A stretch of 64,000 bases of DNA, from contig NC_089453.1 in assembly GCF_026210795.1 (NCBI RefSeq), positions 374,501 through 438,500 on the forward strand. Reading direction: 5' to 3'. Below are positions 36,601 through 47,824 of this stretch, one piece after another (within the stretch, counting starts at the first letter, position 1; each line of letters opens with the position of its first letter). The stretch is from Rhizophagus irregularis. Lineage: Eukaryota; Glomeromycota; Glomeromycetes; Glomerales; Glomeraceae. A model generated the notes under the pieces. That model saw only the letters and a program-made list of their open reading frames with translations. It did not search any database and had not been told where the DNA came from. The translations under genes were made by a program, and so were the position numbers.

Positions 36601-39600
36601 ACTATTGATCAATTTTCCTCAGCACAAATTACGGTTCCTTCTTCACTTGTCCCAGCCGAAAATTTAAGATCCATTAATGTAATTGAAATGATCAAAAATC
36701 CAAAAAACGGTATTATAGATATATCCGGAATATTACCAACATCAGAAACTACTTTTACCCTTCCTACGATCAAAAGTGTTTCAATTGAAACAAAAGAAAA
36801 TGCTCAATTATTAATTGGAACAACATTCAGTTATATTAATCCATTACCTATTAGTGCCAAAGTTCCTTATTTTGGTGCTACCGTTATATTAGATGGAAAT
36901 AATTTTATCACATTTGGTATTACACGAATTGATTTGGAAAGAAATCAAGGAAATATGGATATTTCGTTAGCTATGTCATTTGATAATTCTGATGGAACTA
37001 AATCTGCAGTTAATGAATTCTTAAAAAATATTTTGAATGGAGAAGTTAAACAAAAGATTGAAATAAGCGGAATATATTTTGGAGGACCGAATGAAAATCC
37101 AAACGATTTAATGAATTTACTTAAACTTCCATTACCAACAGATTTAGTAGATATTAATTCAATTAAGAATAAAGTAATCGAATTATCACCAATCAAGTTA
37201 CCACTTAGTTTAGATCAATTATTATCATCTCAATTCATGCCACAATTAAAATCAGTTGATATTTCTACTTTACCTAATAGAGTATTGTCGTTAAAAGTTG
37301 GTGCTCAATTAAACGTACCATTTGAAGTTAGTGCTAATATTGGTTATGTTGGTGTCAAAGGAATTACATTGGATGATAAACAATTTACATCTGTTGACAT
37401 AACTGGAATTCAAACAAGTGGTGCTGGAATCAATTATGTTACACTAGGGATTCAATTAGCATTCAGTGATGATGAATCTATTCAAAAATCCGTTAAAAGC
37501 ATTTATGATTCTTTAATTAATGGTAATTTTATTTCAACAAAAGGAGGAATTAACGGAGTTTCACTTGGAATATCAGCAGATGATTCCATCCGTACGTTTG
37601 AAAAAATTTCTCTTTCAACAGAAATTGGAAACTTAATTACAGGACAATTAAATTTAAATGGAATAATAGATTCAATGTTAACAAATGTTGGTAATAGTAA
37701 TAATATAATAACAGCGGGTCAAGGTTCTATAACAGTTAATATTCCAAATTTAGCTCAAATAGTTATAGGACAATTAGGAATTAAATTTTTACCAGGAAAA
37801 ATGATCGAAATTAAAATGGTATCAACTATTACTTTATCATTCACATTAACAATGAATATCGGATTTGCTGGCGTAGGAATATTTTTGGACGATTTATCTG
37901 CTTTCGATATTCGAGTAGCTGCTGCAAGTGAAGGTCAAGTTGTTTCAATAGCTTCTTCGGTAAAAGTCAATGATTCTGATGAATTAGCTGATAAACTTGG
38001 TGGTTTGGCCAAAAGTTTCTTTGATAATACTCCACTAACAGGAAATTTAGCGATTAAAAACCCTTTTATTGGTGCTTCAAATGATGATGTTATTAGAGCA
38101 TTTTCATTAATTTCTTTAGATCTATCATTAGAAAAATTAGTTACACCTTTAATTAAAAATTTACCAAAATCAATTGATCCAATAACTTTAATAGATCAAA
38201 TTGGTTTCAAATTGAATGCATTAGGAATTGATACAGCTCCTCAACATAAAATATTAGCAAATGTTCAAGCATCATTTAATAATAATTTCCCAGTTACAAT
38301 TGATATTGGATTTGTTGAATTATCATTAGGATTAGATTTAGTTAATTTTGTTGATGCAAGTTTATCTGATTTATCGATAGGTTCTGGTGCTAATAATGGA
38401 CTCTCTATAAAATCAAGTTTAGATTTTCAACCATCTAATGATCAAGTTCAAGATAAAATTGCTTCATTTGTCACCTCTTTACAACAAAATGGTTTGGGGA
38501 AAACGAATGAATTATTTAGTGTTAGTGGAATCAAAATTGGACCTTCACCTAATGAATTTATTAAATCTTTCGAAAAAGTTGTTGTAGGAATCCCAAGTTC
38601 TTTAATTCTTAATCAAGTAGTTGTTGAAAAATTATTAGGAATGGCAGGACTTTCTTTAACTGATTTGACAATTGAAGGAATGTTAAATAGATTAAGTATT
38701 GGTAATGTTGCTGTTGATATGAATCCAAATGGTCAAGAATTAGCTATTAAAGGAAATGTAGGGATTAGTAATATTTCACTCCCCCTAAATGTTAACATGG
38801 GAATACTTGAATTATCAGTCGCGTTAAATGCATCACCACTTACAAGAGTAATTTTACCGGATGTTAAAATAGTTTCTTCTAATAATGTTATTTCAACGGA
38901 TTTTACTGTCGCATTAATTTTCCAAGATTCAGATGGATTAGAAGATGAAGTAGCCGCATTAGCTAAATCATTAATTGAAGGAAACAATGGTACCGTCATT
39001 CCAGGAAATGCGAATATTAATGGATTATTATTTGGTAGTTCAAATTCTGATAAGGATATTATAAATACTTTTAGTAAGGTATTAATTTCACTCCCGTTAA
39101 ATCCAATATTACAACCGATTAAAGCAATGATCACTAATATAGTTAGTGGATTTATTGATGGTACTGGAGCTGTTAAACTTACATTAGATGATGTAAGTGT
39201 CGGAATCAAGAATTCAAATACTTTAACTACTGACATCGTGGCTGATTTAACTGGATTACCTCAAATATCTCTTAATATTCCATTCGCTAGTGTTGATGTT
39301 TCAATTAATGGTGGACTTTTCGTATCAACTGTTATAAATGGAATGAAATTTGAAGGCAATCGATTTACAACTTCAGTTGAATTAGGATTTCAAGATAATA
39401 AACAAATTGCTAATCAATTGGCCGTAATTATATCAGATCTAGTATTTAGAAGGTTAACATATACAGTATCATTACCAGTTGGAATAAATAATTTAATATT
39501 TGGACCTTCTCCACAAAAAACTTTTGGTTTAACAAGAAAAATCTCAGTAGGAATGGATGTAGGAAAATTCATTAATCAATTCTCAGATTTTAATCAAAAG

Positions 39601-40887
39601 AATAATTTAATTACCTTAGAAAATATTCAAGGACAACTTACTCAACAAGGTGTTGAAGCTATAGTTACTTCTCCTGCTATCCCTAATTTACCGTTGAACC
39701 TTAATATTCCTTCATTGTTAGCTCAAGTATTTTTCAAAGGTGTATCTGGTGGTATATCTAAAGCTGCTGTTAAACCAAATGTTAAAAAAGGTCAAGCTAA
39801 ATGGGAATTTGGTCTTACAGTACTTGTTGATAATGGTCCAATGTCTCAAGCTCTTGAAACAGCTGTTCCTAATTTACTTTCGTTCAAATCATATACTGAT
39901 GGTGCTTCCCTCGGAGGTGTAATACTTTGTACTTCGGATGATTGTTTAAATCCTCCAGATAATTCATTTAAAATATTTAATGAAATTAATTTCGTACCTC
40001 CACCATTATTCTTATTTAATCCAATTAATGTAGAATTAACTAAAATATTCCCAACACTTGGACTTAATACTTTATTTACAAATACTGGACCCCTTCACGT
40101 TGATATTGGTAATTTCGTATTATCATTACAAAGTAGTGGTACATCAATATTTGAAGTATCATCACCTCAACCTGTTATAATACAAAATAATTTAGAAAAT
40201 GCTGGTAAAAATGTTATACCAGTAGAAGGGAAATTAACTTTAGATCCATTACAAATACCTAAATTATTATTAGATTTAGTTGATTTAGAAAAAGATTTTG
40301 CTATCGTTTTACAAGTTAATAAGAATGGTGATCCAATTGGATGGTTAAACGATTTATTGAAAAATTTACCACAAACCGTCATAAAAAATCTTTTCCCCAT
40401 TTTACAAGGATTATTAAAAAACATTAGTATAGGTATCGATTTAAATAATAAGAATAGTACTGTTCCTATTGGGGATGGAAAAACAATTAACGGAACTGTT
40501 CCTATTGGTGATGGTAAAACTCCTCCACCAAATGGTGATGGTAAAGTTCCTGATGGTAAAGCTCCTGATGGTAAAATTCCTGATGGTAAAGTTCCTGATG
40601 ACGGTTCTCCTAAAATCCCTCAAGGAGAAGTACCAAAACAACCTACTGAAGAAGAACCTAAAAAACCTGCAGCTAAAGATCCTCAAGAACCTGAAAAGCC
40701 AAAACAAGATGAAACTCCAAAACAAGGAAAAAATCCTGATGGTGAAGATGAAAGCATAGGTGGTAAAATTATAGATGTTATCACCAAACCATTTAGACCA
40801 AAGGATTCTTTAACAGCTGAAACAAATGATAATATAGAAAATCCCAAACCTATATATACTTGGACTATTAATGCTCCCAATAATTAG
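33631..40887 (+). CDS. Giant DUF3712-type (Tag1-like) single-pass membrane protein
   Basis: Exons 33712-34533, 34609-34733 and 34813-40887 join in frame, and the ATG is made by splicing A33631 to TG33712-33713 (2340 residues). An acidic cytosolic N-terminus (1-82) precedes one membrane helix (about 84-110). About 2080 residues of beta-rich, LEA14/DUF3712-like repeats with many N-x-S/T sites follow, so the bulk should lie in a lumen or outside the cell. A motif like G-[IVL]-x-[FILM]-G-x-S-x2-[DN]-x3-[TAS]-F-x-K-[IV] recurs about every 160 residues. From ~2195 the chain becomes low-complexity (VPDGKAPDGKIPDGK, then Pro/Lys/Glu-rich). Fungal relatives include yeast vacuolar Tag1, which acts in ending autophagy; whether this giant does the same is unknown. 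Family call is by fold pattern. Confidence 0.75.
33632..33711 (+). other. Intron that splits the start codon
   Basis: Donor GTAAGT at 33632 and acceptor TTATTAG ending at 33711 leave A|TG at the junction. No other in-frame ATG lies before residue 83 of the resulting protein reading, and the acidic N-terminus plus membrane helix directly follow. Without this splice the ORF would have to start at a GTG. Confidence 0.6.
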
Positions 40888-41722
40888 TATAATTAGTGTA
40901 TTTTTATCTGTTGATTCTTTAAAAAAAAAAAGACATTTTTTGTTTTAATAATAATAACTCTAATATAATAATCAATTTCTTTTTCTTTTTTTGTATCATT
41001 AAAAAAAAATTTTTTTTATTAAAAAAGTAGATATTAATAATAAAAAAATAAAAATTATATAATTTTTTTATTTAAAAGAAAAAATATTATAAAATAATTA
41101 CGTTTAGAAAAATGAAGAAATTATTTAATTAATTTAATAAAATAAAATTATATAAAAATTCGATATATATATATATATAAGTCCGGAGTGAAAATATCTT
41201 ATTATGGTGTTATAGTGTTATAAAGTGTGTTCATGGTAGAAAAATAAAGTCAAAATATTAAATAATTATATTAATTTCTTATTTTAAATTCAATACCTCC
41301 ATCGTTACTGATTCAATCTTTCTCAAAATGGTTTATTTTGTAAAAAGATTTGAAGCATTTCGATACTAATAAAATCTCCCATACATCTAAATAAAAAAAA
41401 AAAATCATCAATTTATTGATATCAGGAAAAAAACAAATCAAAAAACTTATCCTACCATTTTACAGATCATTAATGCTCTACATATTATCAAATATTTCTT
41501 GTTAAATACTCTATTACATTATTTGCAATTGGGTGTGTTAGAAATGGTGGATTTTGGCAGGACAGCCTCTGTAAATACAACCTGGCGAAATACTCAGAGC
41601 ATCCGTTATATGGTTGATTTTCTTTCAATAATCACAATTCAATCTAAAAAGTAAATACAATAAAATTATATTGTAATTGAATCAATCAGAAATTCATCAT
41701 CTGTTCATAAATACACTAATTC
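40888..41722. other. Downstream region of the DUF3712-type gene
   Basis: Extremely A/T-rich to about 41300, with an AT microsatellite at 41165-41180. No gene recognised. Confidence 0.5.
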
Positions 41723-42092
41723 TTACTGTTTGAACTGTAGAACTGGTAGGCAAAAGCAGATAAAAAATTGTTCGGAGAATTCCTGATATGCAGCCTCATG
41801 ATTATGATTACAGTTCCATCTTGATATTTCTAGAACTTTGCTCAATTTTTTTTCAAACTCTTTATAATTTACATCTTCCACAGAATCTAATAAAATGGAA
41901 CAAATTTTAGCATGAACTGTAGGAATCGAATTTATTTAGTGTTATGATCTTACCTATTTTCGTCGACGCACTGTTCGTATTTCCCGTGTAATTCTTCTCC
42001 ACAGCAGCCGCTGCTGAATAGGCGTAGTGCAAAAATAAATTTGGTAAGCACGGCGGTAATGGATTAAAGTTAAGGCAGCGCCGTTCGGCCAT
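41723..42092 (-). CDS. Small candidate gene, family unknown
   Basis: Exon 42092-41954 starts MAERRCLNFNPLPPCLPNLF and exon 41916-41723 continues VHAKICSILLDSVEDVNYKE to a TAA, 110 residues in all. The donor is GTAAGA and the acceptor CTACAG, but the intron would be only 37 bases, short for this genome. Sequence after the junction (NYKEFEKKLSKVLEISRWNC and onward) is protein-like. An alternative donor (CA|GTAAGA at 41724) could lead to more exons. I recognise no domain. Confidence 0.4.
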
Positions 42093-42245
42093 TGAATAAA
42101 AAAATTACGAAAGGTTCGCGTTTAATGCCACAATTAAGTAGGATTTCTGGCATTTTGTTTTTCCTAAATATAAAGACACATAATGAATGGATTTTCGTTT
42201 GTATGGATGCAAAGAAGCTTCGAAACATTTTCTATAATAACATGT

Positions 42246-42519
42246 TCATATACGCACCTTATTTTTTTCGCTTTCTTCTTCTACTTCTTTTTCTTCTTCA
42301 TCTGATTCGCTCATCAGCAAAATAGACAGCATCAATCTCATGATCTTGAACTTGGTCTGTGATAATGTGATAAATTTTTTGAAATCCGGAGATAAAAATT
42401 TAACACAGTCGATGTTGTGAATCGTAATTCTTGTGTAAATATGGAGGAAAGTGCCGGCAATGTCACTCCATTCTTTCAGATTACTTTCAACTACCACATA
42501 ATAAGAAGTATTGGCTGGT
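42246..42519 (-). CDS. Candidate exon with acidic C-terminus
   Basis: After an acceptor (AACCAG ending about 42520), a minus-strand frame reads NTSYYVVVESNLKEWSDIAG ... LSPDFKKFITLSQTKFKIM and ends in a Glu-rich run (SESDEEEKEVEEESEKNK) before a GTGCGT donor at about 42258. It has no ATG and no recognised family, so it is at best part of a gene. The 5' end lies inside repeat copy 1. Confidence 0.3.
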
Positions 42520-42778
42520 TAAATGTGCTTTTAAAAATTGGAATATGCGTGATTATCGCTTCCAATGATGCCTAGTGATATTAAGATAATCGAGGAGATT
42601 CGTTTCGGTCATTTAGTATATCGAATCTTATTGGCACGAATGGACGAATTCTGGCGAGTTAATGTCATCATTTCGTCCACCTGTCTTCCATTCAGTTTCC
42701 TCATATGTCGTTGACCATGTTATATACAAACCTTTTTTTTTGTTTAGAAAATAAATTCTTATAATTATGTGATATTGC
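42485..42778. repeat. Direct repeat, copy 1
   Basis: About 290 bases from TTTCAACTACCACATAATAA to ATTATGTGATATTGC, matched by 43016-43328 with few differences. It lacks about 11 bases (TGACCCTGGTT) present in copy 2. No coding frame runs through it. Confidence 0.8.
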
Positions 42779-43015
42779 TAGATGAATCACATAATTTACC
42801 GGAATTACGTCGCAGATTTCAAGGAAAATGTCCCTTCTTACAACAACGCAAGGAAGGAAAGGATAAATTAAACGCTTATTGCGCGCTTTTTGGAAATAGG
42901 TTCCAATCTGTGGCCAATAATAATGAATTTTTACTCTATCCACCGAACTTCATATATATATTAATTTAATTTTATTAATAGATTACTGATATTTTTATTT
43001 TGAGGTTTTTGATTG

Positions 43016-43328
43016 TTTTCAACTACCACATAATAAGAAGAATTTGGCTGGTTAAATGTGCTTTTAAAAATTGAAATATGTACTGTGTGATTATCGCTTC
43101 CAATGTTGCCTAGTGATATTAAGATAATCGAGGAGATTCGTTTCGGTCATTTAGTATATTGACCCTGGTTCGAATCTTATTGGCACGAATGGACGAATTC
43201 TGGCTAGTTAATGTCATCATCTCGTCCACCTGTCTTCCATTCAGTTTCCTCATATGTCGTTGACCATGTTATATACAAAATGTTTTTTTTTGTTTAGAAA
43301 ATAAATTCTTATAATTATGTGATATTGC
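43016..43328. repeat. Direct repeat, copy 2
   Basis: Near-identical to 42485-42778, about 530 bases downstream. The flanking words TTTATTTTGAGGTTTTTGAT (about 42990 and 43388) are also repeated, so the duplicated block may extend further in broken form. Confidence 0.8.
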
Positions 43329-43440
43329 GGGAGTTTGTGTGAATCTTCAATCTTGTAACTAGTTCGGGCTTCGGTTCTATGGTTAACTTTTATTTTGAGG
43401 TTTTTGATTGTTTTCTCAACCATTTGATGGTTCCTTTCAG

Positions 43441-43584
43441 AAAGGCCCCTGCGTAGTTCTTAGATGGACCCTTTCTAGATATGACAGAAGTTTAAAGAAG
43501 TATGTTGATGATTATTGCAAAAATTGGTGCCAGAGATACAAATCCGTACAAATCAGCAAACTCCAGACGATCCAAAAACGTTAA
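43441..43584 (+). pseudogene. Isolated coding-like exon, family unknown
   Basis: After a CTTTCAG acceptor, the plus strand reads GPCVVLRWTLSRYDRSLKK then YVDDYCKNWCQRYKSVQISK to a TAA. It is protein-like in composition, with no upstream partner exon identified. It may be a relic of a mobile or expanded family gene. Confidence 0.3.
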
Positions 43585-43720
43585 GAAAAAGTTGACTGCA
43601 GAAAATGAATTGGCCTGTGTTGATGATATAACTTTGAGATCGTGACCGTGGTAACAATCTCGGAAATTTTAGTCACATGATTTTCTTTGGGAATGGATGA
43701 AGAGATTTCTTGAATCAACT

Positions 43721-44216
43721 TTATCGTTCGCTGCAAGTAGTGGACGTAGGATTCTGAGAAATTAGAGGTGCCTCCTGATTAGCCATTTTACGCATTAGTT
43801 TCTTCCCCCCCCCATTGCGTTGCCTCATCACTAACCTTTTTCTTATGTACCTCATCCAAAAAATATCCATCTCCCTATCGGCCGGTACCGATCGCTTTGC
43901 AATCGCCTCTGGTTTCCTCTCTGATGATTTCTGATCCATAACAAAACTAGGTACATTAACAGCTGATATTGGAATATCTATAGATAACAGCACCTCCTCA
44001 TCATTCTGTGGCTGTACAGATACCGAAGTAACACCCTGTTCCACTATCGTATTTTTTTGTTCCAGTTCCTCAACTCTAGCATCACGCATCTTATTCTCTT
44101 CCACAGCCTGGTCTTAAGCTCAGCTTTCTTGGCCTCAAACTCAGCATTTTCGCCTTTAATTTTGGCGTTCTCAGCTCTGTGATGCGTTGTTCCAATAATT
44201 CAAGCTTGGATGACAT
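43721..44216 (-). pseudogene. Coiled-coil protein gene with two frameshifts
   Basis: Starts MSSKLELLEQRITEL at 44216, then shifts frame into AENAKIKGENAEFEAKKAEL, then again into ENKMRDARVEELEQKN, which runs open to the stop at 43721. The last frame holds SIDIPISAVNVPSFVMD and a basic C-terminus. The heptad-rich start and layout match an abundant coiled-coil family in these fungi, function unknown. A C8 run near 43805-43813 could add a further shift. Confidence 0.6.
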
Positions 44217-45227
44217 GTTTGATAAAATTTTATACAAGATGTAAATATTCAGTATATATAGAAAACATGTCAGGTAACAAACTATTAGGCTATACCGGCT
44301 GATGATCACTAGTGATCGTTTTCTGCCAAGAAAATTTTTACTAATACATGCGAAAAATAAATAAATACAAACTCCCGTGATACATGATGCTTTTAAGCTA
44401 ATACTCCATCCTAACTATCCGTTTTAACTCGCTTCGATAAACCCAGTGATTCGATCTGACTATCAAACACTCATTTGATTTACCCAAACAAGTTTTCGAC
44501 AGGCTTTTCCAAGTCCTCACGGGTTAAAACAGAGTTATTAATTGGTAGTGGTTAATTAAGAATAATTAGATCTTCTGATAAAATCATCCGATAGATGTCG
44601 ATTAATCAAGACCACTATTATTGTTTTGAATAAACATTTTCTGTTTTGATCTAATATTATCTTCTGGCTGAATAGCTTTTGATGATATTTTGATGCCCCA
44701 ATGGTTCATCTAGCTCTGAGAATAATAGTGAAATGTTGTTAAGTTCTTTATCTCTTTCATAAAATACATTACAACTAGAACTAGAAATGTCCATAACATG
44801 AAACTAGTTTGATTATGACTCAATCTACAGCAGTTGATACAATCCATACATTACATCTTCATGTAAACCTGCCGTGTCGTAGCTACGTTTTTTAGGATTG
44901 TGCTGGATGGATGTCTGCAATTGGACTGCATACCTTGATTGATGTCCTCTTTTTTTGCCTCGGCAACTGTTATGATTGTATTTCCACTTTTATGACTCAA
45001 TCAACTGGTCCTTTGCCATAGCTTCCAGAAATTTCGTACCGAATATGTTGAATATGTTGCTACGTGGTCGGTCACCAATCAGGTAGCTGATTGGTGATCG
45101 CAGTCTTAATATAAAGATACTTTATTAATATAAATATAAAATTACAAGAAGTTAATATAATAATGCTCAGTTTAATAATATTCCAATAAGATAATTTCTA
45201 AAGTATAATCATAATTTCTAATAAATT
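44217..45227. other. Gene-free stretch
   Basis: No intact gene. A 45-codon minus-strand open stretch (about 44790-44655) reading MDISSSSCNVFYERDKELNN looks protein-like but is too short to assign. An 11-base-stem hairpin is at 45072-45097. Confidence 0.4.
45072..45097. repeat. Perfect short hairpin
   Basis: TCACCAATCAG (45072-45082), loop GTAG, CTGATTGGTGA (45087-45097). No associated gene; probably a MITE core. Confidence 0.5.
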
Positions 45228-45392
45228 CTAATAATAGACCTTAGGGATACCTCCAAAGATTGATGCAACGCCGTAAATAATACGGGAAATAAACTCGCAA
45301 CGAGTGACATCATTGGCGCTAGTGATGTGCTGGGATATCTTGTGTAATCTCAATAATTCATCTACAACCAAATTTCGGATATCCAGATCCAC
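45228..45392 (-). pseudogene. Relic of the VDELLRL family (putative nuclease-type proteins)
   Basis: Reads VDLDIRNLVVDELLRLHKIS then QHITSANDVTRCEFISRIIY and GVASIFGGIPKVYY before a stop. I recall this segment from an expanded Rhizophagus protein family in which it precedes a PD-(D/E)XK-like domain; here both ends are missing. Ten bases upstream lies the inverted repeat 45402-45460, which may have cut the gene. Identity rests on memory of the family, not on a search. Confidence 0.45.
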
Positions 45393-45401
45393 CTTGGGGT
45401 T

Positions 45402-45460
45402 GATTGTTTGTTTAACGTTTTTCCGAAAGTAAAAAAATGGGGTACGTTAAACAAACAATC
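45402..45460. repeat. 17-base perfect inverted repeat
   Basis: GATTGTTTGTTTAACGT at 45402-45418 pairs with 45444-45460 around a 25-base spacer. Likely the terminus or core of a small transposable element next to the VDELLRL relic. Confidence 0.6.
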
Positions 45461-45813
45461 GTGCTGGAACGGCCTTACTGGGTGATTATGCTAAGAAAAT
45501 AATAATAATTTGATAATTCTACTCTAATAGGGGAAAATATTGTCATAAAGTACTTATTATTATAAATCTAATAATTTTTCAATGTTTAGCAGTCCAGATA
45601 ATGCTCAATAAATCATCGTCAGCAGAAAATTGAATAACTTTATGCTCTGTCACAGAAAGTAGTAGGTCTTCCGAGCTGTAATACTTTATTTCCAACCCGC
45701 TGCGCAATTAAGGTGTGAATGAAATATATTTTTTTCGGTATGTTTGTGCATTAACAAGAAGACTCGGAGCTTGCAAGCTAATGACCGTTTTTTCGTACAG
45801 GTTCCAAGGATCT

Positions 45814-46221
45814 TACTACAGTCCACTCGCTTTACAACATTTTGATTTAGCGAATTTCTTATTATAGCGAACCTTCGGTGTCGTACCAATTTTATCATGT
45901 AAAAAAATCTTGTTATACCGAAGATTACTAGTAAAATGCTGTATACCGTTTAACGAAGTAAGTCTATAACCAGTGTATATAAAATAACGAATTTTTGTTC
46001 ATAACGAATTTTTATTTAATAACGAGATATTTTGTGAGACATGCGTTATCAGTTATCCTCTTATCTGTTATCCATAATACAAGTAGTATACAAGTATTAT
46101 ACAATTTACCGCAATATACAAAATTTTCCCGAGTTATCAGATTTTCATACGAATTTTCTTATAACGAAAGGCCTGATTTGCCAAACCACTCACTTCGTCA
46201 TAAAGCAAGTAGACTGAAGTA
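45814..46221. mobile_element. Pogo/Tc1-like MITE
   Basis: Left end TACTACAGTCCACTCGCTTT and right end (reverse complement) TACTTCAGTCTACTTGCTTT agree at 16 of 20 bases and both start with the TA expected of a TA target. The interior is AT-rich with several TATAACGAA-like words and no transposase. Confidence 0.6.
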
Positions 46222-46604
46222 TCAAACAACATAAATTTTCGGCAGATTTTATTAAGGTTAATGTTCATTTATCTCTGACACTGCATCCAATATAAACATG
46301 ACTGGCGACCGTTTTATTCTATCCAGAATATCGATGATTTGAACGGATCATGGGGATGATGTGTTAGTATAGATAGTTTAGACGAGCCCACGAGCGAAAA
46401 CTTGTGTGGTCGATAGATTAATAATTTATTTGGTTGCCCATATTAGGCTCGTTATTATTAACATGTATATGATGTGATGTGTTTTCTGAGAAATTTTTAT
46501 TCAATTTTTCGTGTAATTCCGGATTGATAAAATTATAGTTGAAAGAAATAATAGTGAATCACAATGTAATTGAAGTTTATGTTTAATTCTCGAGGATGTA
46601 CATA

Positions 46605-47530
46605 TGACATACCTTAGGTCAATCCAATTCTCTTCGCATAATGCTTTCTTGAGCTTGTTGCTTGATAAAATTACTCAGATCTTTATCTGTGTATTTTTCA
46701 TGCTATTCTCCTTGTACTTCGATTGCAAATCCATATTGTGTGGTATTATGGGTAATAAATGACAAGTTCTAATCTTCAATCTTCCATTCTGTAATTATTC
46801 CCGAATGTAAATATGTAATGGATGCAAATCAAGTAGTTTCATGCGCTTCTTTGGAGTATTAAATCTAAGTAAGCATTCCGGATGTCCTCCATCCGTTGGG
46901 TATTTTAGATGGCGGACCAAGATATTTTGCTATAATTTCACGACATGATTTTACCGCAATGTGGACACAATAAAGAAACAGTCATTCCATTCATGTCCTT
47001 TTGCCGTAACCATTGATGTATTTTTTCGGAAAGGCATAACCCACCTTTTTTAGTAGCAATTTGATTGTCATCTTCCTGCGCAATACGGACAAGAGTTATT
47101 TCTACGTACTACATAAGCATATGTCCTACAGCACAACGCCATAATAATGGTGATTCACCGTTAATAGTTTTATCAGAAGGGTATTCTCCATTTCTTTCAT
47201 GTGTGTGTGTAAGGATTCCTATGCGAACATTTTATACACAATTTTCTTCTATGTATAACATCATATAAGTTGTTGACCATTAATGACTTCGGTGGAGCAT
47301 TTCTAGCTTTACATTAGTTGGAAGATATGACCCGCCTCTTTCTATAGCAATCCTTTTAGCAATTTCAAGTTGGAATAGATGATAGCCTGTAAAAGTAGGA
47401 CACCATGTATTTTGATTTTTTATTCTATCAAGTGATGCATTCCACTAATGGCAACGTCGTCATGCTGTTAGTATAATTATCAGAAAGACCACGTTCTCCA
47501 ATAATTGTGCAAGCAACATTTAAGGATAAT
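46605..47530 (-). pseudogene. Zinc-ribbon + restriction-endonuclease-like gene, decayed
   Basis: Minus-strand fragments in several frames keep the order of a known repeat-type zinc-ribbon family: LSDNYTNSMT (~47480), WNASLDRIKNQNTWCP (~47430), EIAKRIAIERGG (~47350), INGESPLLWRCAVGH (~47150), GGLCLSEKIHQW (~47040) and LLCPHCG (~46960). These are followed by REIIAKYLGPPSK and YGFAIEVQGE-HEKYTDKDLSN (~46730-46690), which resembles a PD-(D/E)XK nuclease core. Stops and frameshifts separate nearly every piece. Function of the intact family is not established. Confidence 0.55.
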
Positions 47531-47616
47531 TTTTAATCAAGAATTAATAAAGTTTTTACACATGGATTTCTATTTAAAATCTGTATAAATATATAACCTG
47601 ATAAGGAATTGCTATA

Positions 47617-47812
47617 AGTCTATAACTCATAAAATCGCTATAAATTAATAAAATCGCAATAGATCACTAAAATCGCTATAGATCACTAAAATCACTAAAT
47701 CACTATCAATCACTAAAATCGCTATAGATCACTAAAAGCAATAGATCACTAAATCGCTATAAATCAATAAAATCGCATAAAATTGCTATAAATCGCTAAA
47801 TTGCTATAAATA
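47617..47812 (+). repeat. Degenerate tandem repeat, AATCGCTATAGATCACTA type
   Basis: About ten imperfect copies of an 11-22-base unit built from ATCGCTATA(A/G)ATC and ACTAAA. Lengths vary, so this is a slippage-prone minisatellite. It is not a CRISPR array: spacers are not unique and units are shorter. Confidence 0.7.
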
Positions 47813-47824
47813 ATTAATAAATAT

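Larger units (their letters stand above)
42093..43440. other. Region dominated by a direct duplication
   Basis: Holds the two ~300-base copies listed separately and a minus-strand candidate exon (42246-42519). ORFs at 42701-42969 open on both strands are short and unconvincing. Confidence 0.45.

Noticed and set aside
35127-40880. Several long minus-strand ORFs inside the DUF3712-type gene
   Set aside because: They are antisense shadows of the plus-strand frame, which carries the repeat periodicity.
43160-43180. GGTTCGAATC looked like a tRNA B box
   Set aside because: No A box or cloverleaf can be formed around it, and copy 1 of the same repeat lacks the GGTT part.
42485-43328. The two ~300-base copies as LTRs of a retroelement
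   Set aside because: Only ~240 bases separate them, with no TG...CA ends, primer site or polyprotein sequence.
47617-47812. Regular short repeats resembling a CRISPR array
   Set aside because: Units are 11-22 bases, degenerate and without unique spacers, in a eukaryotic intron-rich context.
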